Source: Chara braunii
Taxonomy: Eukaryota; Streptophyta; Charophyceae; Charales; Characeae
DNA: 49,598 nt
Direction of reading: 5' to 3'
NCBI GenBank assembly: GCA_003427395.1
Contig: BFEA01000488.1
Span: 590,127 to 639,724 of the forward strand
In this document: in pieces, positions 21,331 through 31,639 of the stretch
Numbering within the stretch: position 1 is the first letter of the stretch
Layout of the letters: every line of letters begins with the position of its first letter
Made by a program: the position numbers and the translations under genes
The notes under the pieces: model-generated
The model's input: the letters and a program-made list of their open reading frames with translations, nothing else
The model's database searches: none
Told to the model about the DNA's origin: nothing

Positions 21331-23701
21331 ACATTTAAAAAAAAAAAAAAAAGACAAAAAAAAATAAAAAAAAATGAGTTGTAGGGTTTGAAGAGCCCTA
21401 CAAAGCGGTAATTTTTGTTCTGGACCTTAAAGTGTTTTCTAATTTTTAGAAAATAGAAAACCAAAAAACATGTATTTTAATCAAAAGAAAGATAATAAAA
21501 AAAACGAAAATTTTTATTTTTTCGTGTGTGTGTGTGTGTTTGTGTGCATGTGGGGGGGGGAAGGGCACCTGTCGAGCGCATCGGTCCGGCACCGCACGTA
21601 GCCACGCGGGACCCTCTCGGCCACGTCACGCAGGAGTTGGACCAACCTCGGCACGAACACGCGCATGGAGCTTCCTTAGGCCGCTCCGGCCGAGTGCGCC
21701 AGCCATACCTCTCGCGAGCCCCTACGANAGGATAGGGCCTACGCGAGGCACAACTTACCTCCACCTTACGGGAGCTGCCACCTCCCTTCAGGGGGCGTAT
21801 CCCCGCCGAGCTACCAGTCCACAGTACGAAAGCTACTCGGTTGCAATCGCAGAGGTGGACCAGCCGAGGGCGTTTCTCGTTCGCTGTAGCATGAGGGGTA
21901 TGCGAGGTAATACGCCTATCGGACCCTCACGCGAACCGACATCTTGGGGGAATGGAGTCCCAAGCGCGGCCCGACGTCGGTCGACTAGGACGCAACCCAC
22001 ACACCACGCGCACACCACTTTACGAACACAATAATAAAACACACACACACATATACGAAACAACACAACACAAACAATGCGACAACGCTCCTAGCCCTCA
22101 GTAGCCAACCCATAACTTCCCGATGCAGAAATCAGATAGACGTCGCGCGAGACTCAGTATCGAAGTCGCGCGGACGCAGGGCTAACTCATGTTGACTCGC
22201 AATGCAAACGCACGCACGCAGTCGTAGTGATGGCGTACTATGTAGTACCCATACTCACGCGGTCCTCGTTACTCTCGAGGGTCGCATTCGACACTCAAGT
22301 GTCGGCTGACACGCGCCTCGAGGGTTGATCTCTCGACGCTAGATAATCGCTGTGCGCGGTTGAAGACCACACCCTCTTATGTACCCTATGCAGAGGGGTT
22401 GAGTAGACAACTTTAAGCTTCATGGCGGTCGAACATCAAGGGGTTTTACTTTGACGGCCGCCACGGACTATAACGTCCAACCATGAAAACGCAAAAAAAG
22501 AGACTCACTCCGACCCCCATTAGCTAATGGTCCTCCAAAATGGAAAGGGGGTGGATAAGCCCAAACGACGCGCGCGCGGGGGAGGTCCGGTATCCTATCC
22601 ATAGGCTACCCGACGCCTGGGATAATGAGGTCCGTGCACGGACCCCCAAAGGCTGACCGGAGCTAGTCCTCCGCCCACGTGCCGCTTCATGTTACCAAGA
22701 CCCCAAGTTTAGTGGCTGTGTCGCGCTCGTGATCTCGCCGCCTGACCCATAACTCTTTTAGTGCGGGATGCAACGAGTGTCGCGCGCAAACTTAGTATAA
22801 GATCGCGAGNGCGCTGGACTTACACATACTATCTCGCTATGCAGTTCCACGTGAGTAGCCGTGATGACNGTGCATTGTGTAGTGCNCACACCCAAATGAC
22901 CTATTATGAGCCAAGGGGTCACCTTTCGATGCTCAGGCGTTGGCTGAAGCGCGAGCCAATGAGGGTAATCCCTTTAGCGCACCTAAAACCGGCCTAAGGG
23001 CTTTTCCANCTTCAGCACCCTGAGGTGTCCCAACGGGTGCGGGGCAAGACGACCCCTAGGGCAGAAGGGAGTTTGGAGCGGTGGTGAGTTGTCTGGCGCA
23101 TCACCAGCAACAAGCTGACCCTTCCGCCCGGAACTTTATCGTTCCACCAAGATAAATCGCAACGAGGAAAAGAAACAAGAATTGGCGAGGGGTATCCCCT
23201 CCCTTCTATTCACCCCACCCTTCGACTGACCCTTAGTACGCGGGCACTTCAGGCCACGCTAGCTCCACACGTAGGTACACATGCACTGGCACATATATAC
23301 ATGCACAAGGGGAATAATTATGTGACGATCCCTTTTCACAGTCATAGTGGCCCTCCTCCTAGCCATACATATATATGTGATCGCAAGGCAGCCCAACCGA
23401 AACCCCAAGTCTTTGAACATACCTGCAATCACATCAAAAGTTAGACAAGAGTCAACACACTACGCGAAGTCAACTCCAACCAGTTCCTATAGTCATACCC
23501 CTCGCTTTAGCCATGCAAACCCCAACTTTCAGCCAACCAACCTCAATTAAATACTCGATACCTTTGTTAAATGACTATTCAATAAAAGNCCGGGTGAAAC
23601 CCTTACCAAACAAAAAAAAGATCATCAGGGCTAAAGCCTTTTAGGTTGAGTATGGGGAGCGAGTAGTAATTGCCTCGTGAGCCGACGAATCGGTAACCGA
23701 C

Positions 23702-23801
23702 CTGTTATCAGTGATAACAGATGATGATCCTTGCAAGATCAAACTGAACTAGCCCAAGTCTTGAATCGAATGTCCAAGAAAGGCCTGTACCATAAGACAG
23801 G
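23702..23801. repeat. Two perfect hairpins in the 3' LTR
   Basis: CTGTTATC-agt-GATAACAG (8-bp stem, near 23702-23720) and CCTGT-accataag-ACAGG (23784-23801). The second loop, read on the minus strand, contains CTTATGG, the same core as the large array. Both are conserved in the other LTR (second one at 43772-43789). Confidence 0.7.
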
Positions 23802-24001
23802 TAAATGCCCAAGCTAAATCATCAGCATACGGGGTATGACNCTCCATATCACATTCTCACCCAACTTACCTACCAACTAAATCAAAATCTACCCCTTAGC
23901 CAGTGCCTAAGCAAAGGTAGACTAACGGCAGGATCTCCCCTATTCAGGGTGGATCGTCAGAATCGCCATCTGTCAGAATATAATCGAACTCCTCTAAATC
24001 A

Positions 24002-24452
24002 AGAAAATTTCAGCAGCGCTTCCCGTAGGAAAAGTACCTTTTCAGAATTTATATCAGCCCGAATATGAGAACAGAAATAGTCTTTGACTTTCTAAAGTCC
24101 AATTTTGTCTAACTCCCNNNNNNNNNNNNNNNNNNNNNNNNNNNNNNNNNNNNNNNNNNNNNNNNNNNNNNNNNNNNNNNNNNNNNNNNNNNNNNNNNNN
24201 NNNNNNNNNNNNNNNNNNNNNNGAGACTTTCCAGATTTTTACTAAGCCATACATGAATTTTAGACAGGTTGAACTTTGAGAAGTCAAGAATTGACTAACT
24301 CCCCAGATTTGTAGAAATTTCGTCAGCGCTTCCCGTAGAGAAAGTGGCTTACCAAAATTTATACAAAGCGAAGTATAACAAAAGATCCCAGAAAATGCGA
24401 GAATCGATCTANGTGAGAAAAACTTAGCTCAGAAAAAATAGAAATTGACCTA
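24002..24452. repeat. Three-unit hairpin module repeat (partly hidden by the N gap)
   Basis: This matches the complete array at 43990-44375. Units share 'cgcttcccgtag.gaaag', an AT-rich middle, a short hairpin and a terminal 'taactccc'. The second unit is largely replaced by Ns here. Confidence 0.65.
24118..24222. other. Assembly gap (105 Ns)
   Basis: The equivalent interval in the 5' LTR (44106-44145) is 40 bp, so the gap length is a placeholder. Confidence 0.95.
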
Positions 24453-24657
24453 ACTCCCATTGCTCTAGTACGAGGCGAGCCTCTAAAGCAACTACCTATC
24501 AACCTGACACTCAAACCAAGTAGTAACCTCACTCAGCCTCATGCAGGCCAAACCACAAAGGTAAGTACTCTCGCCACCCCAAGTCAATCTTTGCAAACAA
24601 TAGTTCGTAACTCCTCAATGCTTCATCCCCTTATACCCTCCTTACATAGGGCATAAA

Positions 24658-25481
24658 GTCAAGCCGTCCAATCTTATGAAACTTGCCTGACTCAGCCATT
24701 GAGTATACACGAACAGGTTGCACAATTACTTCTCTCTTCTTTTTGGGCATACGACTAGGCCGTTCATTTTAGAACAAGGCTTAGTAGCCCAAAACTGTTT
24801 AATATCCAACTTATATATACCTCTCTGAGCTTGGTGTTCAAAAGCTAGGCATAGGACCGAGCCGTTCATCTTAGAACAAGGTCTGGCTTGCCGAGGGTTA
24901 CCTTCAATTATGCTCTTAGTTATACTCTCTTCATTTTATGATAAGCTAAAGCCAGACCGTCAAATCTTATGGAACCCATGCCTGGCTAGCCTGTTCATAG
25001 ATAGGGTAGTATAAAATATAGCCAATTTTTAACCCTTTGGGTTCCTGCATGTGCGAGGCATTGGGCCAGACCGTCCAATCTTATGGAACTGGTCTGGTCC
25101 TCTGCCAGGTTCATTTCTCTCTGACCCAACTGTGTACAACATGAGTCCAAGGCCGTCCAATCTTATGGACTTGCCCTGCCCTCAGCAAGGATTACCCCCT
25201 CAGCATAAAACAAGAGATGGGGCTGAGCCGTCCAATCTTATGGACTTGCTCGGACCTCCTCGATCAGAAACAAAAGAAACAGAACAAACCCAAACAAACA
25301 TGGCAACCAAACCCTCCAATCTTATGGTACAGGTTTGACCCCTGAAAAGTCAACCACAGTCAACCCTCATAGTTCAGAGCAATCAGACCGTCCAATCTTA
25401 TGGAACTGGTCTGATCCTCCAAGCAATTTGAAAATAAAACACAGCGGTCAGGCCGTCCAATCTTATGGAACTGGTCTGACC
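24658..25481. repeat. Array of ~10 stem-loops with invariant loop and covarying stems (3' LTR)
   Basis: Units lie at about 24658-24691, 24754-24785, 24860-24890, 24950-24987, 25064-25099, 25149-25177, 25223-25253, 25308-25337, 25382-25415 and 25446-25481. The core GTCCAATCTTATGGAAC is nearly constant. The flanking stem differs between units yet pairs: CAGACC/GGTCTG, CAAACC/GGTTTG, AGCCAG/CTGGCT, GAGC/GCTC, ACTA/TAGT. The inner pair also covaries (GTTC/GAAC versus GTCC/GGAC). Spacing is 70-115 bp with unrelated spacers. Confidence 0.88.
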
Positions 25482-28400
25482 CCATAGGGCCCATTCACGC
25501 TTAGGCAAAACCACCCTTCACCCACCCTTCCCCAGATGCAACCCCTTCTGTTCACAATCTGCTTTCAGGCAATCAACAAAAACAGAAACTGAGATTGCGC
25601 ATTCATTCTTTTACTTAGTCTGAGTCATGTCCTGTCAGCCAAACCAAAGTCAAAATAGGCGTGCATGCAACATACTCATTCAAACATAGCAGGACGTACA
25701 AATAGGGGTTATACCAGGGGGTATAGAGCGAAAGCAAAAGGTTACCTTTCAGTTCCCTGCCTCCAGAGCCTCGCCTAGGCTCCNGCAGAGCTCCCNCAAT
25801 CGGNNGGGNGAACCTCCCACAGAGGCCTTGGCGCNGATTACGGGTTGCAATCCCGCCTGCCGCCTTCCTCTCAGAACCAACANACTAGACTTAGAGTAAG
25901 AAGGGCAAAAGAAGAATGGTTCATTCTCTCAGATACAAGAGGGGTGCTCTCAGACTCGCAGGAGAGGGCCTTGATATCTTGGCGCGCCTGAGGGCCCCAC
26001 AATGATGGCCAAAAAATTCAACAGCCTAGTCAAACTTGGAGTCACCCCGCTGAATCAACTCTCCGTTGACGGCCCTCCAGTTCGCAGCAACACAGTCAGT
26101 CCACCGCTACAATGCAGAACCGACGGCAGTCCGACGATCCTCCCCTTTGCTTGTTTGCCTGCTCCCCCACCCGGCGAGATGGCCAGCACACCGGCCAACG
26201 GGAGGACTGCTCAGCCTTCGCGAACTCCTAACCCGGCCCAGCCGGGCGGCTCACCAACCCGCAAGCCTATCCAGTAAAAGGCGAACAAAGCCCTTCCACC
26301 CCACCGGTGCCCAGTACTCTAATGGTCTTGGTGGGGAACATCGCAAACGCTGTGCATGAGCAAAATAATTGCACGTACACGCACAGTTTAGCGGCTCCCG
26401 GCTGCCCGCACAGCAGACCGTAACTCCCCGTTGCAACCGCAGCGCATGTACATTGTCCTACACTGTGTACCCAGGCAACATTTACTACATAGCAGTAACT
26501 CCCTACAAGGCCAGCGCAGTGGCAGTCCTCTCGAGGGAAGCTTCGGCCTTCCCAGGTTCACCTGGCCCATAGCCTGTGCCCGGCAATAGTAACGGTAATT
26601 ATGTCCTAAGAACCACCTTGTCGGACCCAGCGGCAGCAACCGCAGTGCATGCAGGTGCCGGCCTCGTAGACCACCGCCAAGCCCAGGTACGTACTATTAC
26701 ACCTTTCTCCTCACCTCTCACCTGCTGCAGTCTGCTACGTCCGATATGGGAAGGGCCTTCTCACGTAATGTGGGAAGGTGCACCTGCCTGCCAATAAGGT
26801 AACGGCGACTACTTTCACGGACGAGGTAACCAACGTCAACCCGCAGGTAAGTCTCCAACCTCATTACCTCGCGGTCAACCCCACACTACCACCGGCGGTA
26901 CTGCGAACAAACTCCAATGAACCTCTCCCTAGAACGTAGCCAGGTACATGCATGGTCGTGCATGGGAACGAGGACAGCAGGTGGTGCAACGCACCGGGTA
27001 AAAGGTAAGTCTTCCTCCACGGATGGCCGTCTCTGCTAACAGGATTAGCAAAATCGAATGAATCTATCACCAGAACCTACCTCGATATATGTGCATCGTT
27101 GTTGCCCATCCGCCTACACGTCGCGCAGCTCGTGACACGCACACCGACTAACCTACTAACCTACCGCCAAAACTAACGTCGCCACCATGTTCGAAATGCC
27201 TTAAAACCCCGAACTAACACTCTCCCTCGCCCGTTCTCGTCAAGAAATGGGCGAGTTGTCTCCTTCCTCGTCTGCTATTCCCACCTGCCGCCATCACTCC
27301 GCGCAGTCTGTTTCTCGACTAACTTTTTTTTTACTAACTCTTTCACCGATCTAACACTTCCAACGAACTCGCCCGGGGTTAAAACCCCAGCTTCGCACGT
27401 CTCCCCGCGTAAATCCGTCCGCCAACGAGTTCAAAACACTCGTTTCTCCTGTTGCCATAACCCGGCTCCCTTGTCCTCATCTCTGGACGCACCCGTACGC
27501 AATTCTGGTTCGGGTTCATTCAATTCTTGATTCGCCTTGCCCTGCCTGCTGCGCCCCCCCCTTCTCGCTCCGTTTTCTCTGCCTTAGCGCTACAGCTCCG
27601 TTGCCTTGCTCTGTCCGCCACCTCTTACGCCCTCCTTCGCCATCTCGTCCCCGAATGTACCCGGCCCCCATCGTCGTCCAGGTCCATCCCCTGTTATTTC
27701 CTTCACTATTGTTTCCGCATTATCTTGGCGCCGTAAGTTTCCCAACTAACATCCCTTTTATCACTCTAACACCCAATCCAACCTCACCAGTGGATTCACC
27801 CGGCCCTATAACCTCTAATTCGCACCCTTGTTTGCCCAAAACCGCCGAAAAACGGCCGCGCACCAACTTTTCTCCTAACTCTCCACCCACTAACTCCCCC
27901 GCCATTCTACCTTTACTATCTGATTCGCCCAATCTCAAACCCCCCCAAATCCTATCTTTCCCCCTTCCACTTTGTTTAGGAACAAGTAAACTACACGTTT
28001 CTTTTCCCTCCTTTCCATCACCTTCGCCATCTCTCCGCGCACACAGTCTTCTATCTTACTCCTATCTTACTAACCCAACGCTGAAGTTGGTCTTACCAGT
28101 GGTTTCGCCAGGGGCAAAAACCCCGGGATCGCCCCTTCCCCCGACCAAAACGGCTCAGGACCAAGCGAGATCGGTATCTCCCACCATCACCCCTCCTCCG
28201 AACGCACCTGGCGCACCCGTCCGGATCCATGCCACTTTCCCCTCGCCCTGCCCTCTAATGCCCCACGCCTCCTCCGTCGCTTGCCTTAGCGCCTGCTTCC
28301 GCCGTGTCTCCTTCCCTACCTCACCTTTCCCGCCACCTCCCGTGAGTGTATCGAACGCACCCCGACAGCGAACCCGACCAGGCTCACTCCCCGCTCATGC

Positions 28401-28580
28401 TGACGTCACCACCCTCCTCTTCCCGGTGTTTCTCAGCGCGGCCCGGTTCGCTTTCCGACTCCGCCGGACTACAACAGCAGCGCAACCCCGCCGTCAGTTG
28501 ACCAAGACAGACGGTGGAAACAAAGGCAAACGCAAAAAACTGACGGACAGCAAACCTCGTCACCGCCCCCCCCCCCGCTC

Positions 28581-28588
28581 GATTTATA
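28581..28588 (-). promoter_or_regulatory. Candidate TATA box, 3' LTR
   Basis: TATAAATC on the minus strand, about 935 bp inside the LTR from its TG end, is conserved in the other LTR (48556-48563) and recognisable in the inverted fragment near 21027. U3 would then be about 0.9 kb and most of the LTR would be transcribed (R and U5). Confidence 0.4.
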
Positions 28589-29491
28589 CCCGGTGACCGT
28601 GCGCGGGGCTGTGCACATCCCCCCTTTCGTATCGTTCCAATTTTAGCGGACGTCCCGAAGGACTTAGTCGCGGTAGCACCCCACCCTCGGCTCTTCCAAG
28701 TTCTGACCGCCAGCCGCGGTACCGCGCCCCTTGAATCAAGACGGGACCGCGGATAGTAATGAGAACGATAAAAAGAAATAAAGAAAAAATACCAAAATTA
28801 AAATATCGTAAAATATCCTACACATATATATAAGAAAAGTCTTAAAGACGGAGTGCTAACACCCTACGGGTTCCATAGGTCGGGTCCGCTGCAGCACCCA
28901 CTAGCAAAACTGAGGGGGGATAGCCTAGTCGAGCCCTCAACCCCCTCAGTTCCCTCTATGATGCTTCGCAGCTGCTGCACCAACGCCTGCTGGCCTCGAT
29001 CCCTGAGTCTCTGTAGTAGTAGTCCAACGCCGTAACCTATAGAGCTATGCCCCAGCTTGGGATAACTAGGCGCGGAATCCAATATAAAGTGGTGTCGCGC
29101 CGTGCCTAGCCTTGGAAACAACAGCCTAGGCCTTTTCTCTCCTATCGCTGCCGGCGCGCCAACACCAGGCCTCCGCCCCCGTCTACTTACACCGCTCCGT
29201 GGCCGCCCCGCACGCCACCCCGTACGCCATCCTATCGACGGCCGCGCATGCCAACCTAGGAACGAGCTCTTACTTCTCCTCCAAGCCATAGCACGGTCCA
29301 GGTCGGTCGACTAGACCGGCCGCTCCTTCAATCAGAAGAAATCACACGCGCGCCTTAAAACTGCGCGCCCACATACCCTCTAGTCTAGTCAACCATCCAG
29401 CCAGCATAAATCACAGACGCATCCGCGCCTAGCGCAGTGTACTCAAACTCTAACCCAGACTATTCCCTGTCACTTGCAAAACCCAGGGCGG

Positions 29492-29509
29492 ATACCCTTG
29501 TAAGGGTAT
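29492..29509. repeat. Terminal palindrome of the 3' LTR
   Basis: ATACCCTT-gt-AAGGGTAT, perfect 8-bp arms, 11 bp from the LTR end. The same palindrome is present in the other LTR and in the inverted LTR fragment with different central dinucleotides. Confidence 0.85.
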
Positions 29510-29520
29510 TCGCACCGACA

Positions 29521-31639
29521 GCTTACCGGACCATATTAAGCGACGTCCCCGTCGCTTTGCAAAATCGAAACGCTATCAGATTAGCCAAGATGCTGATGAA
29601 AGAGGAACCAATCCGATTAGCCGACAAACTCAGGTTCGAGGCCTCCAACAACCTGTGCCCACACAACTATATGCTGCCAGGGTTTTAACCTGAGTCTCCA
29701 TTGTCTTGACACTAGGACGCCGGTGTATTACGCGTCGATACTACAACATAAGTTCCAAAGGTCACCTCAAACCGTCCTCTCCCCTTCGTTCTAGACAAAC
29801 GTCGGCCTTTCGTTGGGTGTCCCAGTTAGACTCTCTCTCACAAGCAGAGTCATACGGGGACGCGGGCCTTAGACGAGACCTCGGAAGGCGTTCTCGACTC
29901 CCTCGCGAAAGTCCTTACGATCAAACATATATATACATACGTAAATCTCCTCTCAGCCCTTTCTGCAGCCTAGTACAGAAAGGCTAGACCCCAATCTTGG
30001 CCCACCATAGTCTGGTTGATCGAGCCTGATCTACGGCCCACCGCATTGTTATTTTAGCGACAGTCCCTTCGTTGGTTATGGAACGATAGGTTTTCTAATG
30101 ATAAGTATTCAATCAGGGCGCTCGAACGACTCGACCGTATCCCCCGTCATCCCGCCGGAGTAATTTCTTTGAGGCATGCATAACCCCTTAAGCTCTTATT
30201 CCGTGAGTAGACGCGGGCCCGCAACCAGGTTGTGCTGGCTTGCAGTCATCCAATAGGGGTTGCGCCCTAGATGTGCTAACCTTTACCGTTTAGCTTGGTA
30301 TTCCCTAATATGCCTTAGGATTAGCACAGGTGTCTAGGCGGTGCATCGCAAAACAAACTTACACGGCCACTGCGGGACGACGCAGGGATCTGCCCTACTT
30401 TTAAGGGTATTTTCCAGCCCCCTATGAGACAACATAGAGGGCACGGCCCCTTCTCACAATCACAAACAATTTCACCGCTAGGCTCACACGAGGCCGTGGC
30501 CTATTGACTTGATCAGAGACAGCAGACCACACATCCCACGACATCTTTATGCACTGACTTGCGACCTCCTCAGTCCCACCAATGATTCCAACTCATAACC
30601 CTGGTTCCTCTCGTCCGACTTTATCATTCAAACATTGCTTACCATGTCCTTAAATCTATCACCCATTTTTCACATAAAGGGGGTCTCTCTCAACAGGTCT
30701 CCCAGCCACCCCTCTCTTTACAGGATGGACTATCACGCGACCTGGGTTACACTGCTGTCAATAAACAACATCCCCACCTTCCATAATCCGAGGGGGTCTC
30801 AATTATAGAACAACTCAACTGAGGGGCCTTCTTATGGGCCGTCTCCCCAACTTAAACGCAAAACACCCAAACTAAGGGGCCAACTTATGGGTCCCCTTCA
30901 CAGCCCAGCCATAAACCTTTGGCATGGTAAGCATCCGAGCCTTATAGGCTCGCAAGACCCCTCAGGTCCTCATACATCTGTCACAAAAACGACCGCGCTG
31001 CCTCCTCTTATACCTGGCCGTTTCGCCCGCCCATGGGCAGGCCGCACGAAGAGTAGATGGCAATCACAATCACACAATACACATACATGAGATGTATCCC
31101 ACACATCTCTCACACAAAGCCCTCATTCATTGGGATAAAGCCACACGTGTGAGAGTGATCGTGATCGTCACAAGAATAAGTCTCACAGAGTCCGGAATCA
31201 AAGATATACTCGGGAGCAAAATATCTCCCTCAAGTCTCAATACAACACTCAACCCAAACCCTCAACACACAACTTGTAGGTTGTATTTGGGAACAAAATG
31301 CCTGCCCCGAAAACACTCAAATACTCACTCCACTGTCTCACTCCACAGGATAAACTCCTGTCCCAAGTGTCGTGGACTCTCAGAACCTACTCAAAGATAC
31401 AAGTAGGAGTATCTGAATCACACAACTGAAAATGCAAGTCACGTATGTCGTAGATATCATACAACTAAGTCTCATCCCCTACACCGTATCACACATAAGC
31501 TCAAGCCGATCACACACCGCCACCTATATATACATAACTAGACGGGACTTGCCTGACTAACTCAGAGTATGTACATCCCTATCGTGGCCTCTGCATACAG
31601 AGGAGCTCTAATCCTACTGTCATGTAGACGGACCAGTCC
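29521..31639. other. Internal non-coding tail of the giant element
   Basis: About 2.1 kb between the second Gag-like ORF and the 3' LTR. No ORF with a recognisable domain on either strand. The internal edge at 29521 (minus: ...ccggtaagc then TGTCGG) lacks an evident polypurine tract. Three strong hairpins with CTTAT-type loops lie at 30821-30952. Confidence 0.6.
30821..30952. repeat. Three hairpins with CTTATG/TTATA loops
   Basis: Units at 30821-30845 (GAGgggCC..GGgccgtCTC), 30874-30898 (AAGGGG..CCCCTT with an inner pair, loop aacttatg) and 30936-30952 (CGAGCC-ttata-GGCTCG, perfect). They echo the LTR hairpin array in loop sequence and in having unrelated but paired stems. Confidence 0.6.

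Larger units (their letters stand above)
21570..29520 (-). repeat. 3' LTR of the giant element (7,951 bp as assembled)
   Basis: It is collinear with 41563-49494, with small indels; a 45-bp block at 47787-47831 is absent here. It contains a 105-N gap at 24118-24222 where the other LTR has only 40 bases, so the true length is probably near 7.89 kb. It holds the hairpin arrays described separately. Pyrimidine-rich open frames on the + strand (e.g. 27601-28596) are judged non-coding. Confidence 0.93.

Noticed and set aside
24658-25481. CRISPR-like array (regular motif with unique spacers)
   Set aside because: Units vary in stem sequence, spacing is irregular at 70-115 bp, and the context is a eukaryotic LTR with no cas genes.
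24658-25481. Cluster of tRNA or snRNA genes
   Set aside because: The hairpins are single ~30-nt stem-loops without cloverleaf arms or A/B boxes.
27601-28596. 331-codon open frame on the + strand in the 3' LTR
   Set aside because: Pro/Ser/Thr-rich translation of pyrimidine-rich DNA with no domain. In the other LTR the frame is broken, and it is antisense to the element.
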